NCBI GenBank assembly: GCA_028719205.1
Contig: JAQUKH010000008.1
Coordinates: forward strand, 1-64,000
Direction: 5' to 3'
DNA: 64,000 nt
Source: a bacterium
GTDB taxonomy: Bacteria > JACRDZ01 > JAQUKH01
Both the position numbers and the translations under genes were made by a program. Numbering within the stretch: the stretch's first letter is position 1; each line of letters starts with the position of its first letter. Below the pieces are notes generated by a model, which was not told the origin of the DNA, made no database searches, and saw only the letters and a list, made by a program, of their open reading frames with translations. This document shows positions 24,161 through 33,017 of this stretch, one piece after another.

Positions 24161-24376
24161 TTATTCTTTGAGTATTGTTGTAACGTAAAGGTCTTCAACT
24201 TTTTCCCTGGCCCAGGGGGTTCTTCTTAAAAACTTAAGGCTTGATTTAATGCTGGGGTCATAATTAAAACATCTTATTTCGATGATCTTTCCCAATTCTT
24301 CAAAACCGTATACCTCAACTAAACGGGTCAGGATCATTTCCAGTGTGATGCCATGAAGTTTGTTTTTTAAAGCCAT
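24161..24376 (-). CDS. VF530-type (DUF2132) small DNA-binding protein
   Basis: The 71-residue sequence [20 protein letters not shown]-like core (here [19 protein letters not shown]), the middle [26 protein letters not shown] and the ending LYVTTI match the VF530 family, a small helical presumed DNA-binding protein. It stands alone, and the shared element F lies downstream of its stop, so it is not part of that regulon. Confidence 0.85.
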   Translation of the reverse strand: MALKNKLHGITLEMILTRLVEVYGFEELGKIIEIRCFNYDPSIKSSLKFLRRTPWAREKVEDLYVTTILKE

Positions 24377-24406
24377 AAATGTCTTTTTTATATTTTGATA
24401 ATTCGG

Positions 24407-24446
24407 GCGGACAAAGGCATATTTTTAAAGATATTCCTTTGTCCGC
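24407..24446 (-). terminator. Stem-loop after btuB
   Basis: An 11-bp perfect stem GCGGACAAAGG/CCTTTGTCCGC with an 18-base A/T-rich loop starts 12 bases after the btuB stop. The T-run is weak, but the position fits the end of the cobalamin operon. Confidence 0.6.
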
Positions 24447-24458
24447 GCACGATTCTGT

Positions 24459-26429
24459 TTAATAATTTAGTTTAACACCACCGTAAAAAGATGATCCGGG
24501 TGTTCCATAGCCTTTGGCTTCTTCATAATCTTTATTGAATATATTATCCGCCCTGGCATAAATTTCCAGATTTTTGCTGATACCGTATGATGTTGTGATA
24601 TTAACCAGGGTATAACTGTCAAGAATTATTCTCTGGCCCAGGTTTATATCATCCCTTTTCCCTGTGTAGACCGCGTCTATACTGAATATTCCATCTTTCA
24701 CAAAATGATAATCCATGCCTAAAGAATATTTATTCTTCGGCCTTCTCACTAAATTCTCTCCATTTGTCCTGTCCTTTGCTCTTAACTTCGCCGCTGTCGC
24801 TTTAAGAGTAAAATCATCTTTAAGTTTCAGCGATGAATTTAATTCTACGCCTTCCGTCAGTGCCTTCGCGATATTCCTATATTTTGAGGTTACCAGGTCA
24901 TAATCAACCATATTTTTATAATCACTGTGGAAATATGTAAAATCAAAATATACTTTATTCTCTAAGAAACTTTGCTCAATTCCAAGATCATAACTTTTGC
25001 TTTCATCCGGTTTAAGATCGGGATCTCCTATCGGCCCTCCCCCGTAATCCTCGGTGGAATAGAGCTGATATAAAGAAGGCGCTTTAAATCCGGTCGCGTA
25101 GCTCGCTTTGAGTTTAGTGTTTGTACCGGCAATATTATAACCCGGAGCAACACGATAAGTTACCTTCGAGCCAAACCTGTCATGGTTATCCAATCTCGCG
25201 CCAACGACGGCAAATATTTTATCATTGACGTTAACTTGATCCTGCAGGAAATATCCCCTGTTTCGGGCTTTTTTCTCAGGGAAATCAGAGACAAACGGCC
25301 CAAACGCGCTTTCAGAATAATAGTATGATTTCCCCATTTCTTCACCGTAATCCAAACCAATCATAAAATTATTGATCTTATTCGCCGCCAGGCTGTGCTG
25401 CCAGTTAATTTTTCTGATCTGCGATGAAAAGGTATTACACATCAGGTCATCTGGATGGTCAACATCCTTATCATTATTATAATCCCGGTTATGGCGTGAG
25501 AAAGAAACACCGATCCTCTGGTCACCCGCTTTAACAAAACCAGGTACTCCGCATTGCAACCCTAAATATAGTTCTTTATTTTCTCCTGTATAATTCGGAT
25601 CATCTTCAGGCAGACCGATTGAATAGTTATAACCATCAAGGCCGAATTTTGATACTAAATATTTAAAAACCAGGTCCGTACTGATTTTTTCTTTCGGTGT
25701 AAAGGTAAATCTTGAAGATAAAGATGTATTGTGATAACCATCTTTTTCGTTATTACCGTATTTTTTAGCGGCGGATGAAATACCTTCGGTATCTATTTGT
25801 GTTACTCCTAACGAGTAACTTAATTTATCATTGCCTCCGCCAACTTCAAATCCTTCTCGAAATGTTTTAAAAGAACCGGCTTCGGAAAATAATGAAAATC
25901 TTTTGCCTGCCCCTTTTTTTGTGATTATGTTGATAACCCCGCCCATAGCATCCGAGCCATATAAGGTGCTTTGAGGCCCCTTAACAATCTCAATCTGTTC
26001 TACATTTTCCAATGTCAGATTGGAAAGATTATAAGAACGGCCCGGTTCCATCGGATCATTCATTTCTATCCCATCGATCATAACCAGAGTATGTTCTGAT
26101 CTCGCGCCGCGGATAAAAACAGAAGCCATACCTCCTGTCTGAACAATATCAATTCCCGGCAAGTCCTTCAACAATTCAATTACAGTAGCCTTTTTTTTCT
26201 CTTCAATATCTTCGGCGGCAATAACCGTTATTGAACTTGCTAACTCTGCCTTAGGGGTAACCGATTTGGTAGCTGTAATAACATCTATGCTTTTAATTCT
26301 TGCAGGAACATTTTTGTCATTAACCTTAATATAAAAATCTTCAGTCACTTCATTTCCAGTCTCAGCGGAGACTGCGTTAAAAAACATAATAAATAAACAA
26401 ATAAAAACAACGGAAATAATTCTTTTCAT
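24459..26429 (-). CDS. btuB: TonB-dependent outer-membrane receptor, cobalamin type
   Basis: The ATG at 26429 has AGGGAG upstream and starts a signal peptide (ending NAVSA). The plug domain holds DVITATKSVTPKAELASSITVI (TonB-box region), LLKDLPGIDIVQTGG, VMIDGIEMND and IVKGPQSTLYGSDAMGGVINIITKKG. The rest is a 22-strand barrel ending in aromatic KLNY. Length (656 aa) fits BtuB. A B12 riboswitch directly in front and the btuFCD genes behind make cobalamin or a corrinoid the substrate. Confidence 0.92.
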   Translation of the reverse strand: MKRIISVVFICLFIMFFNAVSAETGNEVTEDFYIKVNDKNVPARIKSIDVITATKSVTPKAELASSITVIAAEDIEEKKKATVIELLKDLPGIDIVQTGGMASVFIRGARSEHTLVMIDGIEMNDPMEPGRSYNLSNLTLENVEQIEIVKGPQSTLYGSDAMGGVINIITKKGAGKRFSLFSEAGSFKTFREGFEVGGGNDKLSYSLGVTQIDTEGISSAAKKYGNNEKDGYHNTSLSSRFTFTPKEKISTDLVFKYLVSKFGLDGYNYSIGLPEDDPNYTGENKELYLGLQCGVPGFVKAGDQRIGVSFSRHNRDYNNDKDVDHPDDLMCNTFSSQIRKINWQHSLAANKINNFMIGLDYGEEMGKSYYYSESAFGPFVSDFPEKKARNRGYFLQDQVNVNDKIFAVVGARLDNHDRFGSKVTYRVAPGYNIAGTNTKLKASYATGFKAPSLYQLYSTEDYGGGPIGDPDLKPDESKSYDLGIEQSFLENKVYFDFTYFHSDYKNMVDYDLVTSKYRNIAKALTEGVELNSSLKLKDDFTLKATAAKLRAKDRTNGENLVRRPKNKYSLGMDYHFVKDGIFSIDAVYTGKRDDINLGQRIILDSYTLVNITTSYGISKNLEIYARADNIFNKDYEEAKGYGTPGSSFYGGVKLNY

Positions 26430-26459
26430 TTCTCCCTTTCTCCTCCCGTGAGGAAGCAC

Positions 26460-26565
26460 TCCATAATAAACAATCGTCCGGGCTATCCGCCTCAGGCGGA
26501 ATTACCGTTGCAGGGCAGCGTTCCGAATTACACGGAAACTTCCTTTGCTTATTGGATTAAGTTTT
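26460..26565 (-). promoter_or_regulatory. Cobalamin riboswitch in front of btuB
   Basis: The minus strand holds the core CTGCCCTGCAACGGTAA (26502-26518), a conserved block of the cobalamin riboswitch, with a CCGCCTGAGGCGG hairpin and AGCCCGGA following and GTGTAATTCGGAA in the preceding arm. Near the start codon CCTC can pair with GAGG of the ribosome site, which suggests control of translation. Confidence 0.85.
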
Positions 26566-26613
26566 TAATAAATTCCTTTACAAACTAACTACTAGCGTCT
26601 ATCTACTAATTAC

Positions 26614-27408
26614 TTATTTTGCACCTCCTTTTCCTTCTGAAACCAGAAAAACATACGGTTTTTTTGATAACGGATTTTCCTTAACAAGAACAACAGTTTT
26701 ATAAACCTCTTCAATGGTTTGATAAGTCAGGACTTCGCAGGGTGATCCGATTTTATGAACTCTTCCATTATTAATAAGAACCAGCCTATCGCAATATTCA
26801 CTCGCGAGATTGAGGTCGTGCAAAACTATTACTACAGTAATATTCCGTTCTTTATTTAATCTTTTTATCAGGTCCATTATTTTAACCTGATGAGCGATAT
26901 CTAACTGATTTGTCGGTTCATCCAGAAGCAGCAGTTTTGGTTTTTGCGCGAGCGCCCTTGCTATATAAACCAGCTGACGTTCTCCGCCGCTTAAACTTCC
27001 CATCAGCCTTTTCCTGAATTCCAGCGTATCCGTTAAAACCATTGCCTCATTCACGATTTTCCCATCATCTTTTGACTCAAATAATTGTATTCTCTGGCGG
27101 TAGGGGATCCTTCCCAAAAGAACAAACTCTTCAACACTCATCATCATATCAATATCAAAATTCTGTGAAACAACGGCGAGCTTTCGCGCAAGCCCTTTAA
27201 AATCAATTTCATCCAGGTCTATTCCATCAAGAAAAATCCCGCCGTTCCTTGGATGAATAATTTTTGTTATTGCCCTGAATAAGGTAGTTTTGCCTGAACC
27301 ATTAGGCCCGATTATCCCTAAAAATTCATTTTCTTTTATTTTAATATTAATATCAGTCAATGAAAATCTGGCGTCATAACCGCAGGTTAAATTATTAATT
27401 TCAAGCAT
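26614..27408 (-). CDS. btuD: Cobalamin ABC transporter ATP-binding protein
   Basis: The ATPase has Walker A GPNGSGKTT (about 35-43), the Q-loop in SQNFD, the signature LSGGERQ, Walker B LLLLDEPTNQLD and the H-loop VLHDLNLA. The 264-residue length is normal for the iron/B12 importer class. It overlaps the permease gene by 8 bases and is followed by a riboswitch and btuB. Confidence 0.93.
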   Translation of the reverse strand: MLEINNLTCGYDARFSLTDINIKIKENEFLGIIGPNGSGKTTLFRAITKIIHPRNGGIFLDGIDLDEIDFKGLARKLAVVSQNFDIDMMMSVEEFVLLGRIPYRQRIQLFESKDDGKIVNEAMVLTDTLEFRKRLMGSLSGGERQLVYIARALAQKPKLLLLDEPTNQLDIAHQVKIMDLIKRLNKERNITVVIVLHDLNLASEYCDRLVLINNGRVHKIGSPCEVLTYQTIEEVYKTVVLVKENPLSKKPYVFLVSEGKGGAK

Positions 27409-28411
27409 ATTTGTTCCTTTTTCCGCTCAATAAATATATAAAAAGGCTACCGCCGATAATTCCTGTAATTACGCCTACCGGTAATTCCAAAGGAGAAATA
27501 ACCGTCCGGGCAAGCGTGTCACACAGGATAAGAAATATCCCTCCCGCCAAAAAAGACGCGGGTAAAAGTATTCTATAATCTCTCCCCACAAAAAACCGCA
27601 TCAAGTGCGGCACAACCAATCCGATAAAACCGATACTTCCGGTCACTGAAACCGCGCAGCCTGTAAGTAAAGAACTTATCAGGAACAGCCATTTTTTAAT
27701 TTTTTCCACGTTTATTCCCAAATGCGCCGCGTCCTCTTCACCTATCGACATCGCGTTAAGCTCAGTAGAAAATAAGCAGGAAACAACCAAACCAAAAAAA
27801 GAAATAATAACCATTAATTTGATAAGCACCCGGTCTGATCCGTCAAGAGAACCCATCATCCAGAAAATTATTCCCTGAAGATCCGCCGCTGAAGCTACAG
27901 CCATAGTGAACATAACAAGAGATGAAGAAATAAAACTTATCATTACCCCTGTTAGTAAAAGGCTCTGAAGCCTTATAATTCCTCTGCTTGTTGTTAACCA
28001 GTAAAGAAGTAAAATTACTAAGCCCGCTCCAATAAAGCCAAATACCGGCAAAGACAGAACACCTAATTTCCTGCTCAATCCTAAAATAATATTCAGGCAC
28101 ACTCCCAATGCCGCCCCGCCTGAAATACCTAGGGTATAAGGCTCAACCAGAGGATTTCGAAACATACCCTGTAGTATCGCGCCTGAAAGGGCCAGGGCGC
28201 TCCCTACCGCAAAACCTAAAATAATACGGGGCAGGCGGATATCAAAAATAATGCTGTATTCCGTTGTCCCTCTTCCCGCGAATAATAAAGAAATAATATT
28301 TTTAAACGGAATACCCGCAGAACCTACAAGTAAGGAAATAATACTTACTCCTAAAAGAATTATTGCCAAAATTAATATCCAAACGATCCAGGTATATATT
28401 TTTTTATTCAT
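27401..28411 (-). CDS. btuC: Cobalamin ABC transporter permease (FecCD family)
   Basis: The 336-residue protein has about ten membrane segments. Family motifs are LPRIILGFAVGSALALSGAILQGMFRNPL, GISGGAALGV and GSIGFIGLVVPHLMRFFVGRDYR near the coupling helix. It forms the inner-membrane channel with BtuD. Starts and ends overlap both neighbours by 8 bases. Confidence 0.93.
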   Translation of the reverse strand: MNKKIYTWIVWILILAIILLGVSIISLLVGSAGIPFKNIISLLFAGRGTTEYSIIFDIRLPRIILGFAVGSALALSGAILQGMFRNPLVEPYTLGISGGAALGVCLNIILGLSRKLGVLSLPVFGFIGAGLVILLLYWLTTSRGIIRLQSLLLTGVMISFISSSLVMFTMAVASAADLQGIIFWMMGSLDGSDRVLIKLMVIISFFGLVVSCLFSTELNAMSIGEEDAAHLGINVEKIKKWLFLISSLLTGCAVSVTGSIGFIGLVVPHLMRFFVGRDYRILLPASFLAGGIFLILCDTLARTVISPLELPVGVITGIIGGSLFIYLLSGKRNKYA

Positions 28412-29219
28412 GTTGTAAGATTTTAACTATTTTTTCTAATGTATCGATAAAAGTTACCGGCGTGGGACTGCACAACGCGTAGGCGTCAAAAATATGGACC
28501 CTCTTATTTTTTACTGCCTTTAAAACTTTGTGTTCTTCCCATGCTTTTTTTTCTTCTTCGCTTGAGATCCCCATATCCGCTATAATTATCACATCCGGGT
28601 CATTTTTAAAAACCTCTTCACGCGAATAATATCCGATCTTCAGGCCTCTCGCGATATTTACCCCTCCGGCAAATTCTATAAAATCATTTCCGAATGAATC
28701 GGATGCCAAAGCGAATAAAGGTTTAGAACCCAACTCAACAAACACTGTTGTTTTTTGTCCTTTTTTAATTTTATTTCTGATCAATTCTACTTTATCTTTT
28801 GAATCCTTAATAATTTGTTCAGCTTCTTTTTTTTTGCCGACAAGCTCTCCAAGCTCTAAAAATTTTTCACAAAGATCATTGTAATCTTTAGCTAATGGAA
28901 ATTTTAAAACGTTTATACCTAAACTTTTTAATTTTGCCACCGCCTTAACATCCGTCAGATTCGTCGCTAAAACTAGATCCGGTTCTAAGCTTACGATCTT
29001 TTCGATATTAACCTCAATTACTGTCCCGACACGTTCAACTTTTTTCTCGATATTATCTGTTTTACAATATACCGTACAGCCTATGAGTTTAGCGGAAGCA
29101 TTTAAAAGACAGATCTCTTCCGTTAAAACCGGACCGAGGGAAATGATCCGCTCATAAGCAAAACCCGTTTTACAAAAACAAAATATATATACTATTCCTA
29201 TAATTAATAACTTTTTCAT
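28404..29219 (-). CDS. btuF: Cobalamin ABC transporter periplasmic binding protein
   Basis: The signal peptide (MKKLLIIGIVYIFCFCKTGFA) is followed by a two-lobe class III binding protein with RIISLGPVLTEEICLL, EKIVSLEPDLVLATN and DPDVIIIAD. It delivers corrinoid from BtuB to BtuCD. The ATG overlaps the cobQ stop (ATGA). Confidence 0.9.
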   Translation of the reverse strand: MKKLLIIGIVYIFCFCKTGFAYERIISLGPVLTEEICLLNASAKLIGCTVYCKTDNIEKKVERVGTVIEVNIEKIVSLEPDLVLATNLTDVKAVAKLKSLGINVLKFPLAKDYNDLCEKFLELGELVGKKKEAEQIIKDSKDKVELIRNKIKKGQKTTVFVELGSKPLFALASDSFGNDFIEFAGGVNIARGLKIGYYSREEVFKNDPDVIIIADMGISSEEEKKAWEEHKVLKAVKNKRVHIFDAYALCSPTPVTFIDTLEKIVKILQHE

Positions 29220-30742
29220 ATTTTCATTGTTTTATATAAATAATCCATATCAATATTTTTCCTGATAACATCCGCCAATTTATCGAATTCCATGTCAACA
29301 TTGAAATCTGTTGTTTGAGATAATACCGGCCATCCTTTTTTTGATCTTATCCTGTTCAAAAAATCTCTTCTGAACGAATTATTATCAAAAATCCCATGCA
29401 GGTATGTTCCATAAACTTGTTTATTTCCTGAAACTATACCATCAAAATATCTTACTTTTTTACCATCACGTTCATTGATCTCAAATAAATGCGAATATTT
29501 GCCAATAACCTTCGTGCGGCCATGATGGATCTCATAACCATATATTTTTTCGCCGGAAAATAACTCTTTCCCTTTAACCTGCCTGAGTATCTTTTCTTTT
29601 TCAAGGCTTGTGACAACAGGTAAAACTCCCAAACCATCAGTTTTTTTGCAATTAGATTCCAAAGAATGACTATCCAGTATTTTTCTGCCGAGCATCTGGT
29701 AACCGCCGCAGATACCCAAAATAGTCACAAGTCTTAAGTCATAAGTCACAAGTATTTTTTCAGCAAAACCTGAATTTTTTAAATATTTTAGATCACCGAT
29801 CGTATTTTTTGTCCCTGGAAGAATTATAATGTCCGGACTACCTAATTCTTCCGGCCTTCTGACATATCGTAGCAAAACATCCGGCTCTTTTTCCAGCGGA
29901 TCAAAATCCGTGAAATTAGAAATATGCGGCAAATATATCACCGCTATATCTATTTTTTTTATCTTTTTACTTGTGACTTCCTCCACGGCGGACAAGTGTG
30001 ACTTGCAACTTGCAACTTCCAGTGGAACTGAATCCTCCTCCGGTATTCTTACATCCCGAAAATATGGAATTACTCCCAGTACTTTAATGCCAGTGCGTTT
30101 CTCCAAAAATCTTACACCCGGAGTAAGTAAATTAATATCCCCGCGAAATTTATTTATTATTATTCCTTTAATCCTTTTTCTTTCCTTTTTAGTCAATAAC
30201 TCCAGCGTTCCGACTACCCACGCCAAAGCCCCGCCTTTGTCGATGTCGCAAACTAAAATTACAGGCGCTTTGGCATATTCCGCCATTTTCATATTAACAA
30301 AATCATGTGACTTTAAATTTACCTCGGCCGGGCTTCCCGCCCCCTCGATCACAACTGCCTCATATTTATTGATCAACCTGTCAAACGATTCATGAACTGT
30401 TTTTATCAGGTCCTTTTTATGTTCTATATATTGGACAGCCTCCATATTCCTGAGCGGTTTACCCAATACAATTACCTGCGCGCCTGTATCGCTTGACGGT
30501 TTAATCAAAACCGGATTCATATCCACGGTCGGTTCAAGCCTCGATGCCTGCGCCTGAACTGCCTGCGCGCGGCCGATCTCACCGCCGCCCTTAGTTACAA
30601 ATGAATTAAGGGCCATGTTTTGCGCTTTAAAAGGAGCGACTCTAAAACCATCCTGCAAAAAAATACGGCATAATCCTGCCGTAATTACACTTTTGCCGAC
30701 ACCTGACCCGGTCCCGCAAATTTGAAGTGCTTTCCCTCTCAT
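29216..30742 (-). CDS. cobQ: Cobyric acid synthase
   Basis: The enzyme adds amide groups to adenosyl-cobyrinic acid a,c-diamide, using glutamine and ATP. The N-terminal domain has the P-loop-like CGTGSGVGKS (9-18) and VVIEGAGSPAEVNL. The C-terminal glutaminase has nucleophile Cys in LGICGGYQMLG and His in YLHGIFDN. Two stretches are odd: a run of the acaagtc-type repeat codes VTYDLRLVT just before the nucleophile, and another codes a Ser/Lys-rich insert near residue 250. Confidence 0.93.
   Translation of the reverse strand: MRGKALQICGTGSGVGKSVITAGLCRIFLQDGFRVAPFKAQNMALNSFVTKGGGEIGRAQAVQAQASRLEPTVDMNPVLIKPSSDTGAQVIVLGKPLRNMEAVQYIEHKKDLIKTVHESFDRLINKYEAVVIEGAGSPAEVNLKSHDFVNMKMAEYAKAPVILVCDIDKGGALAWVVGTLELLTKKERKRIKGIIINKFRGDINLLTPGVRFLEKRTGIKVLGVIPYFRDVRIPEEDSVPLEVASCKSHLSAVEEVTSKKIKKIDIAVIYLPHISNFTDFDPLEKEPDVLLRYVRRPEELGSPDIIILPGTKNTIGDLKYLKNSGFAEKILVTYDLRLVTILGICGGYQMLGRKILDSHSLESNCKKTDGLGVLPVVTSLEKEKILRQVKGKELFSGEKIYGYEIHHGRTKVIGKYSHLFEINERDGKKVRYFDGIVSGNKQVYGTYLHGIFDNNSFRRDFLNRIRSKKGWPVLSQTTDFNVDMEFDKLADVIRKNIDMDYLYKTMKI
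29724..29753 (-). repeat. acaagtc-type short tandem repeat inside cobQ (copy 1)
   Basis: Three diverged 7-10 base units of the AAGTCACAAGT type occur in tandem, coding VTYDLRLVT. The same unit recurs at 29968-30022, 32372-32406 and 53675-53708. Confidence 0.6.
29968..30022 (-). repeat. acaagtc-type short tandem repeat inside cobQ (copy 2)
   Basis: Units ACTTGTGACTT, GTGTGACTT, GCAACTT and GCAACTT surround a short GC-rich core (CCACGGCGGA). They code a Ser/Lys/Val insert in a loop of CobQ. Confidence 0.6.
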
Positions 30743-31488
30743 TTAAAACATCCTTCAATTATAATTAGACCAAAAAATAAAACCATAATTTCGCTGATCT
30801 CACTTACCGCCCCTATCGTATCCCCTGTCATCCCGCCTATTTTTTTCTTAAACCAATTTACTATAAGTAATATTACTACTGCTGACAAAATAAATATTAT
30901 TATCCCATTGATCTTTAATAATACCGCGAATAAACCCGCTGTAAAGATCAGCCCGAAAATCAATTGTGTTAAGGTTGTTTTTCCCACAAAATGCCTAGCC
31001 TTGCCTTCTTTCCGCGGATACTTAGTCTTATAGCAGGCAACAACCTGCATAAACTTACTGAACACCGCCATTAAAAAAATTATTTTCCATAAATTTCCCA
31101 ATATCAGTAAACTCAACAAAAGTGAATATTTAAAAATTAACAGGCACACTATGCCAATAACACCCATCGCTCCGACATGGCTGTCTTTCATGATCTCCAG
31201 GATCTTTTCGGGCGGGTTATTTCCATAAAAACCGTCACAGGTATCAATAAAACCGTCCAGATGCATACCGCCGTAAATAAAAATTGAAATGATCAGAATT
31301 AACGCGCTTTCAACATATATTGGCAAAGATCTTAATATGAAAAGGCTTAATACCAGAACCAGCCCAATGAGCACACCAACGACCGGAAAATATATCAAAG
31401 ATTTACCAAAATCTTCTTCCTTTAACTCACCATTTATCTTAATAGGAAAAATGGTTAAAAATTGTAAGGCGATTAAAAAATGTTTCAT
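30739..31488 (-). CDS. cobS: Adenosylcobinamide-GDP ribazoletransferase
   Basis: The 249-residue inner-membrane enzyme joins adenosylcobinamide-GDP to alpha-ribazole. Motifs are LQFLTIFPI at the N-terminus, GGMHLDGFIDTCDGFYG (metal-binding Asp residues, about 74-90) and the segments SHVGAMGVIG and MTGDTIGAVSEISE. Its stop overlaps the cobQ start by 4 bases. Confidence 0.93.
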   Translation of the reverse strand: MKHFLIALQFLTIFPIKINGELKEEDFGKSLIYFPVVGVLIGLVLVLSLFILRSLPIYVESALILIISIFIYGGMHLDGFIDTCDGFYGNNPPEKILEIMKDSHVGAMGVIGIVCLLIFKYSLLLSLLILGNLWKIIFLMAVFSKFMQVVACYKTKYPRKEGKARHFVGKTTLTQLIFGLIFTAGLFAVLLKINGIIIFILSAVVILLIVNWFKKKIGGMTGDTIGAVSEISEIMVLFFGLIIIEGCFK

Positions 31489-31504
31489 ATAAATTACCAG
31501 TAAT

Positions 31505-31683
31505 ATTTTGCCTAAAATTTTTGAGCGACTTAAAACATTTTTGTTAATAAATCTTAGCGAAATTTTGGAATTTCGATTTCCACGAACCCAGATTTGCTAC
31601 TTGATAGGATTGTGGAAATCGTCCAAAATAAGCTTAGATTTATAAAAAATGTTGCCCGGAGCGAAAAAATATTTAGGCAAAAT
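31505..31683. repeat. 179-bp imperfect palindrome between cobT and cobS
   Basis: The arms read ATTTTGCCTAAA (31505-31516) against TTTAGGCAAAAT (31672-31683). Further inside they share ACATTTTT, ATAAATCT, AGC, TTTTGGA and finally CGATTTCCAC (31575-31584 region) with GTGGAAATCG (about 31611-31620). The central loop is about 26 bases. Nothing in it codes for protein. It looks like a MITE-type or structured-RNA element, and it separates two genes that otherwise belong to one operon. Confidence 0.75.
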
Positions 31684-31688
31684 AAATA

Positions 31689-32765
31689 TTATTTTTTCTC
31701 CGACACTCCCGCGTGTTCAAACGTTGCCATCTGAGTTAAAATTTTGACGCTCGCGTCAATGATCCCTATCCCCAATGCCGCGCCGGTTCCTTCTCCCAAA
31801 CGCAAATTAAAATCCAGTACCGGAGTTAATCCGATAAAATCAAGCGTAACTTTATGGCCTCTTTCTACTGAACAATGTGAGGCGATCATGTAGTCTTTTG
31901 TTTTTGGTTCTATTGAGAACGCGACAAGCGCGGCGGCGCCTGAAATAAATCCGTCGATAACAACCGGAACTCTTTTTGAAGCAGCTGCTAAAATTACCCC
32001 GGCTAAGCCTCCGATCTCAAAACCGCCGACCTTAGACAAAACATCTATCCCGTCTTTCGAGTCAGGTTTATTCACCAAAAGCCCTTTTTTTATTATCTCA
32101 ATTTTATGACTTAATCCTTTATCATCAATACCAGTTCCTCTTCCTGTTATATCTTCAACCTTAGCACCTGTTATAACCGAAACTATCGCGCTGGAAGCCG
32201 TAGTATTACCGATCCCCATATCCCCGGTTCCCACAATATCAATACCATTATTCGCAAATTCTTCCTCAAAAACCTCTATTCCCGCCTCGATAGACCTTAT
32301 GGCCTCATCCCTTGCCATCGCCGCCCCCTTCGCAAAATTCTTCGTCCCAAAATTTATCTTCTTGTTCTTAAAACTTTTGACTTGTGACTTGTGACTTGTG
32401 ACTTTTATTTCTTCCGCCACTCCCATATCCACCACCACAACCCTGGCCCCAACATGATTTGCCAATACATTAATCCCCGCCCCACCGTTCAAAAAATTAT
32501 AAACCATTTGCGGGGTTACCTCTTTCGGGAAAGCACTTACACCTTCTTCAGTTATCCCGTGGTCTGCCGCCATTGTAAAAATTACTTTATTTTTTAAAGA
32601 AGGATTATCCTTTTTTGTAATTTCAACTACCTGTTTTGCCAGATCTTCGAGCTTACCAAGGCTCCCCTGCGGTTTGGTCAGAAAATCCAGTCTCTTTTGA
32701 GTTTTTTCCGCCATTGAAAAATCAATTTGATCGATCCTGCTTATTGTTTCATCTAATTTTCGCAT
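31689..32765 (-). CDS. cobT: Nicotinate-nucleotide:dimethylbenzimidazole phosphoribosyltransferase
   Basis: CobT activates the lower-ligand base for B12 assembly. The sequence has FLTKPQGSLGKLE, MAADHGITEEGVSAFP, the GGAGINVLA loop, GDMGIGNTT and the C-terminal LRLGEGTGAALG with catalytic Glu. An insert VTSHKSQVKSFKN (about residues 122-134), from the acaagtc-type repeat, sits in a variable loop. The 5' end overlaps the Cys-rich gene by 13 bases. Confidence 0.93.
   Translation of the reverse strand: MRKLDETISRIDQIDFSMAEKTQKRLDFLTKPQGSLGKLEDLAKQVVEITKKDNPSLKNKVIFTMAADHGITEEGVSAFPKEVTPQMVYNFLNGGAGINVLANHVGARVVVVDMGVAEEIKVTSHKSQVKSFKNKKINFGTKNFAKGAAMARDEAIRSIEAGIEVFEEEFANNGIDIVGTGDMGIGNTTASSAIVSVITGAKVEDITGRGTGIDDKGLSHKIEIIKKGLLVNKPDSKDGIDVLSKVGGFEIGGLAGVILAAASKRVPVVIDGFISGAAALVAFSIEPKTKDYMIASHCSVERGHKVTLDFIGLTPVLDFNLRLGEGTGAALGIGIIDASVKILTQMATFEHAGVSEKK
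32372..32406 (-). repeat. acaagtc-type short tandem repeat inside cobT
   Basis: Four near-perfect units of GACTTGT (plus-strand reading) in tandem code VTSHKSQVK in CobT. The same peptide appears at the N-terminus of the unrelated PorV-family protein at 53673. Confidence 0.7.
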
Positions 32766-33001
32766 TCAGCCTCCGTTATATTCTTTCTGATTATATTAAA
32801 GATCATATCTACTGTTTTCTTTCTATGTATCCAATTACACTCCTGGCAGGACCATATATTTCTCTTTGTTTTACTTGAATAAGTATATTCCCCGCGATTT
32901 TCATCTTTACAGGGATAGAAGGGGCAATAACAAAAGGTGCAATCCTCTAATCCTTTGTGACATGGATAGTATTTACAAAATTTATTCGCTCTGCTTATCA
33001 T
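32753..33001 (-). CDS. Cysteine-rich small protein linked to cobalamin genes
   Basis: The 82-residue protein has FCKYYPCHKGLEDCTFCYCPFYPC in its first third and WSCQECNWIHRK later, giving about eight cysteines in CxxC-like pairs. It matches the cysteine-rich small domain often placed beside B12 genes; its role is not known, though metal or corrinoid handling is likely. It is second in the operon, 17 bases after cobU. Confidence 0.85.
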   Translation of the reverse strand: MISRANKFCKYYPCHKGLEDCTFCYCPFYPCKDENRGEYTYSSKTKRNIWSCQECNWIHRKKTVDMIFNIIRKNITEAECEN

Positions 33002-33017
33002 TTTTTGCTCCCTTATT

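Noticed and set aside
29724-32406. Short repeats considered as a CRISPR array
   Set aside because: Units are only 7-10 bases, have no spacers and lie inside coding sequence. No cas genes are present.
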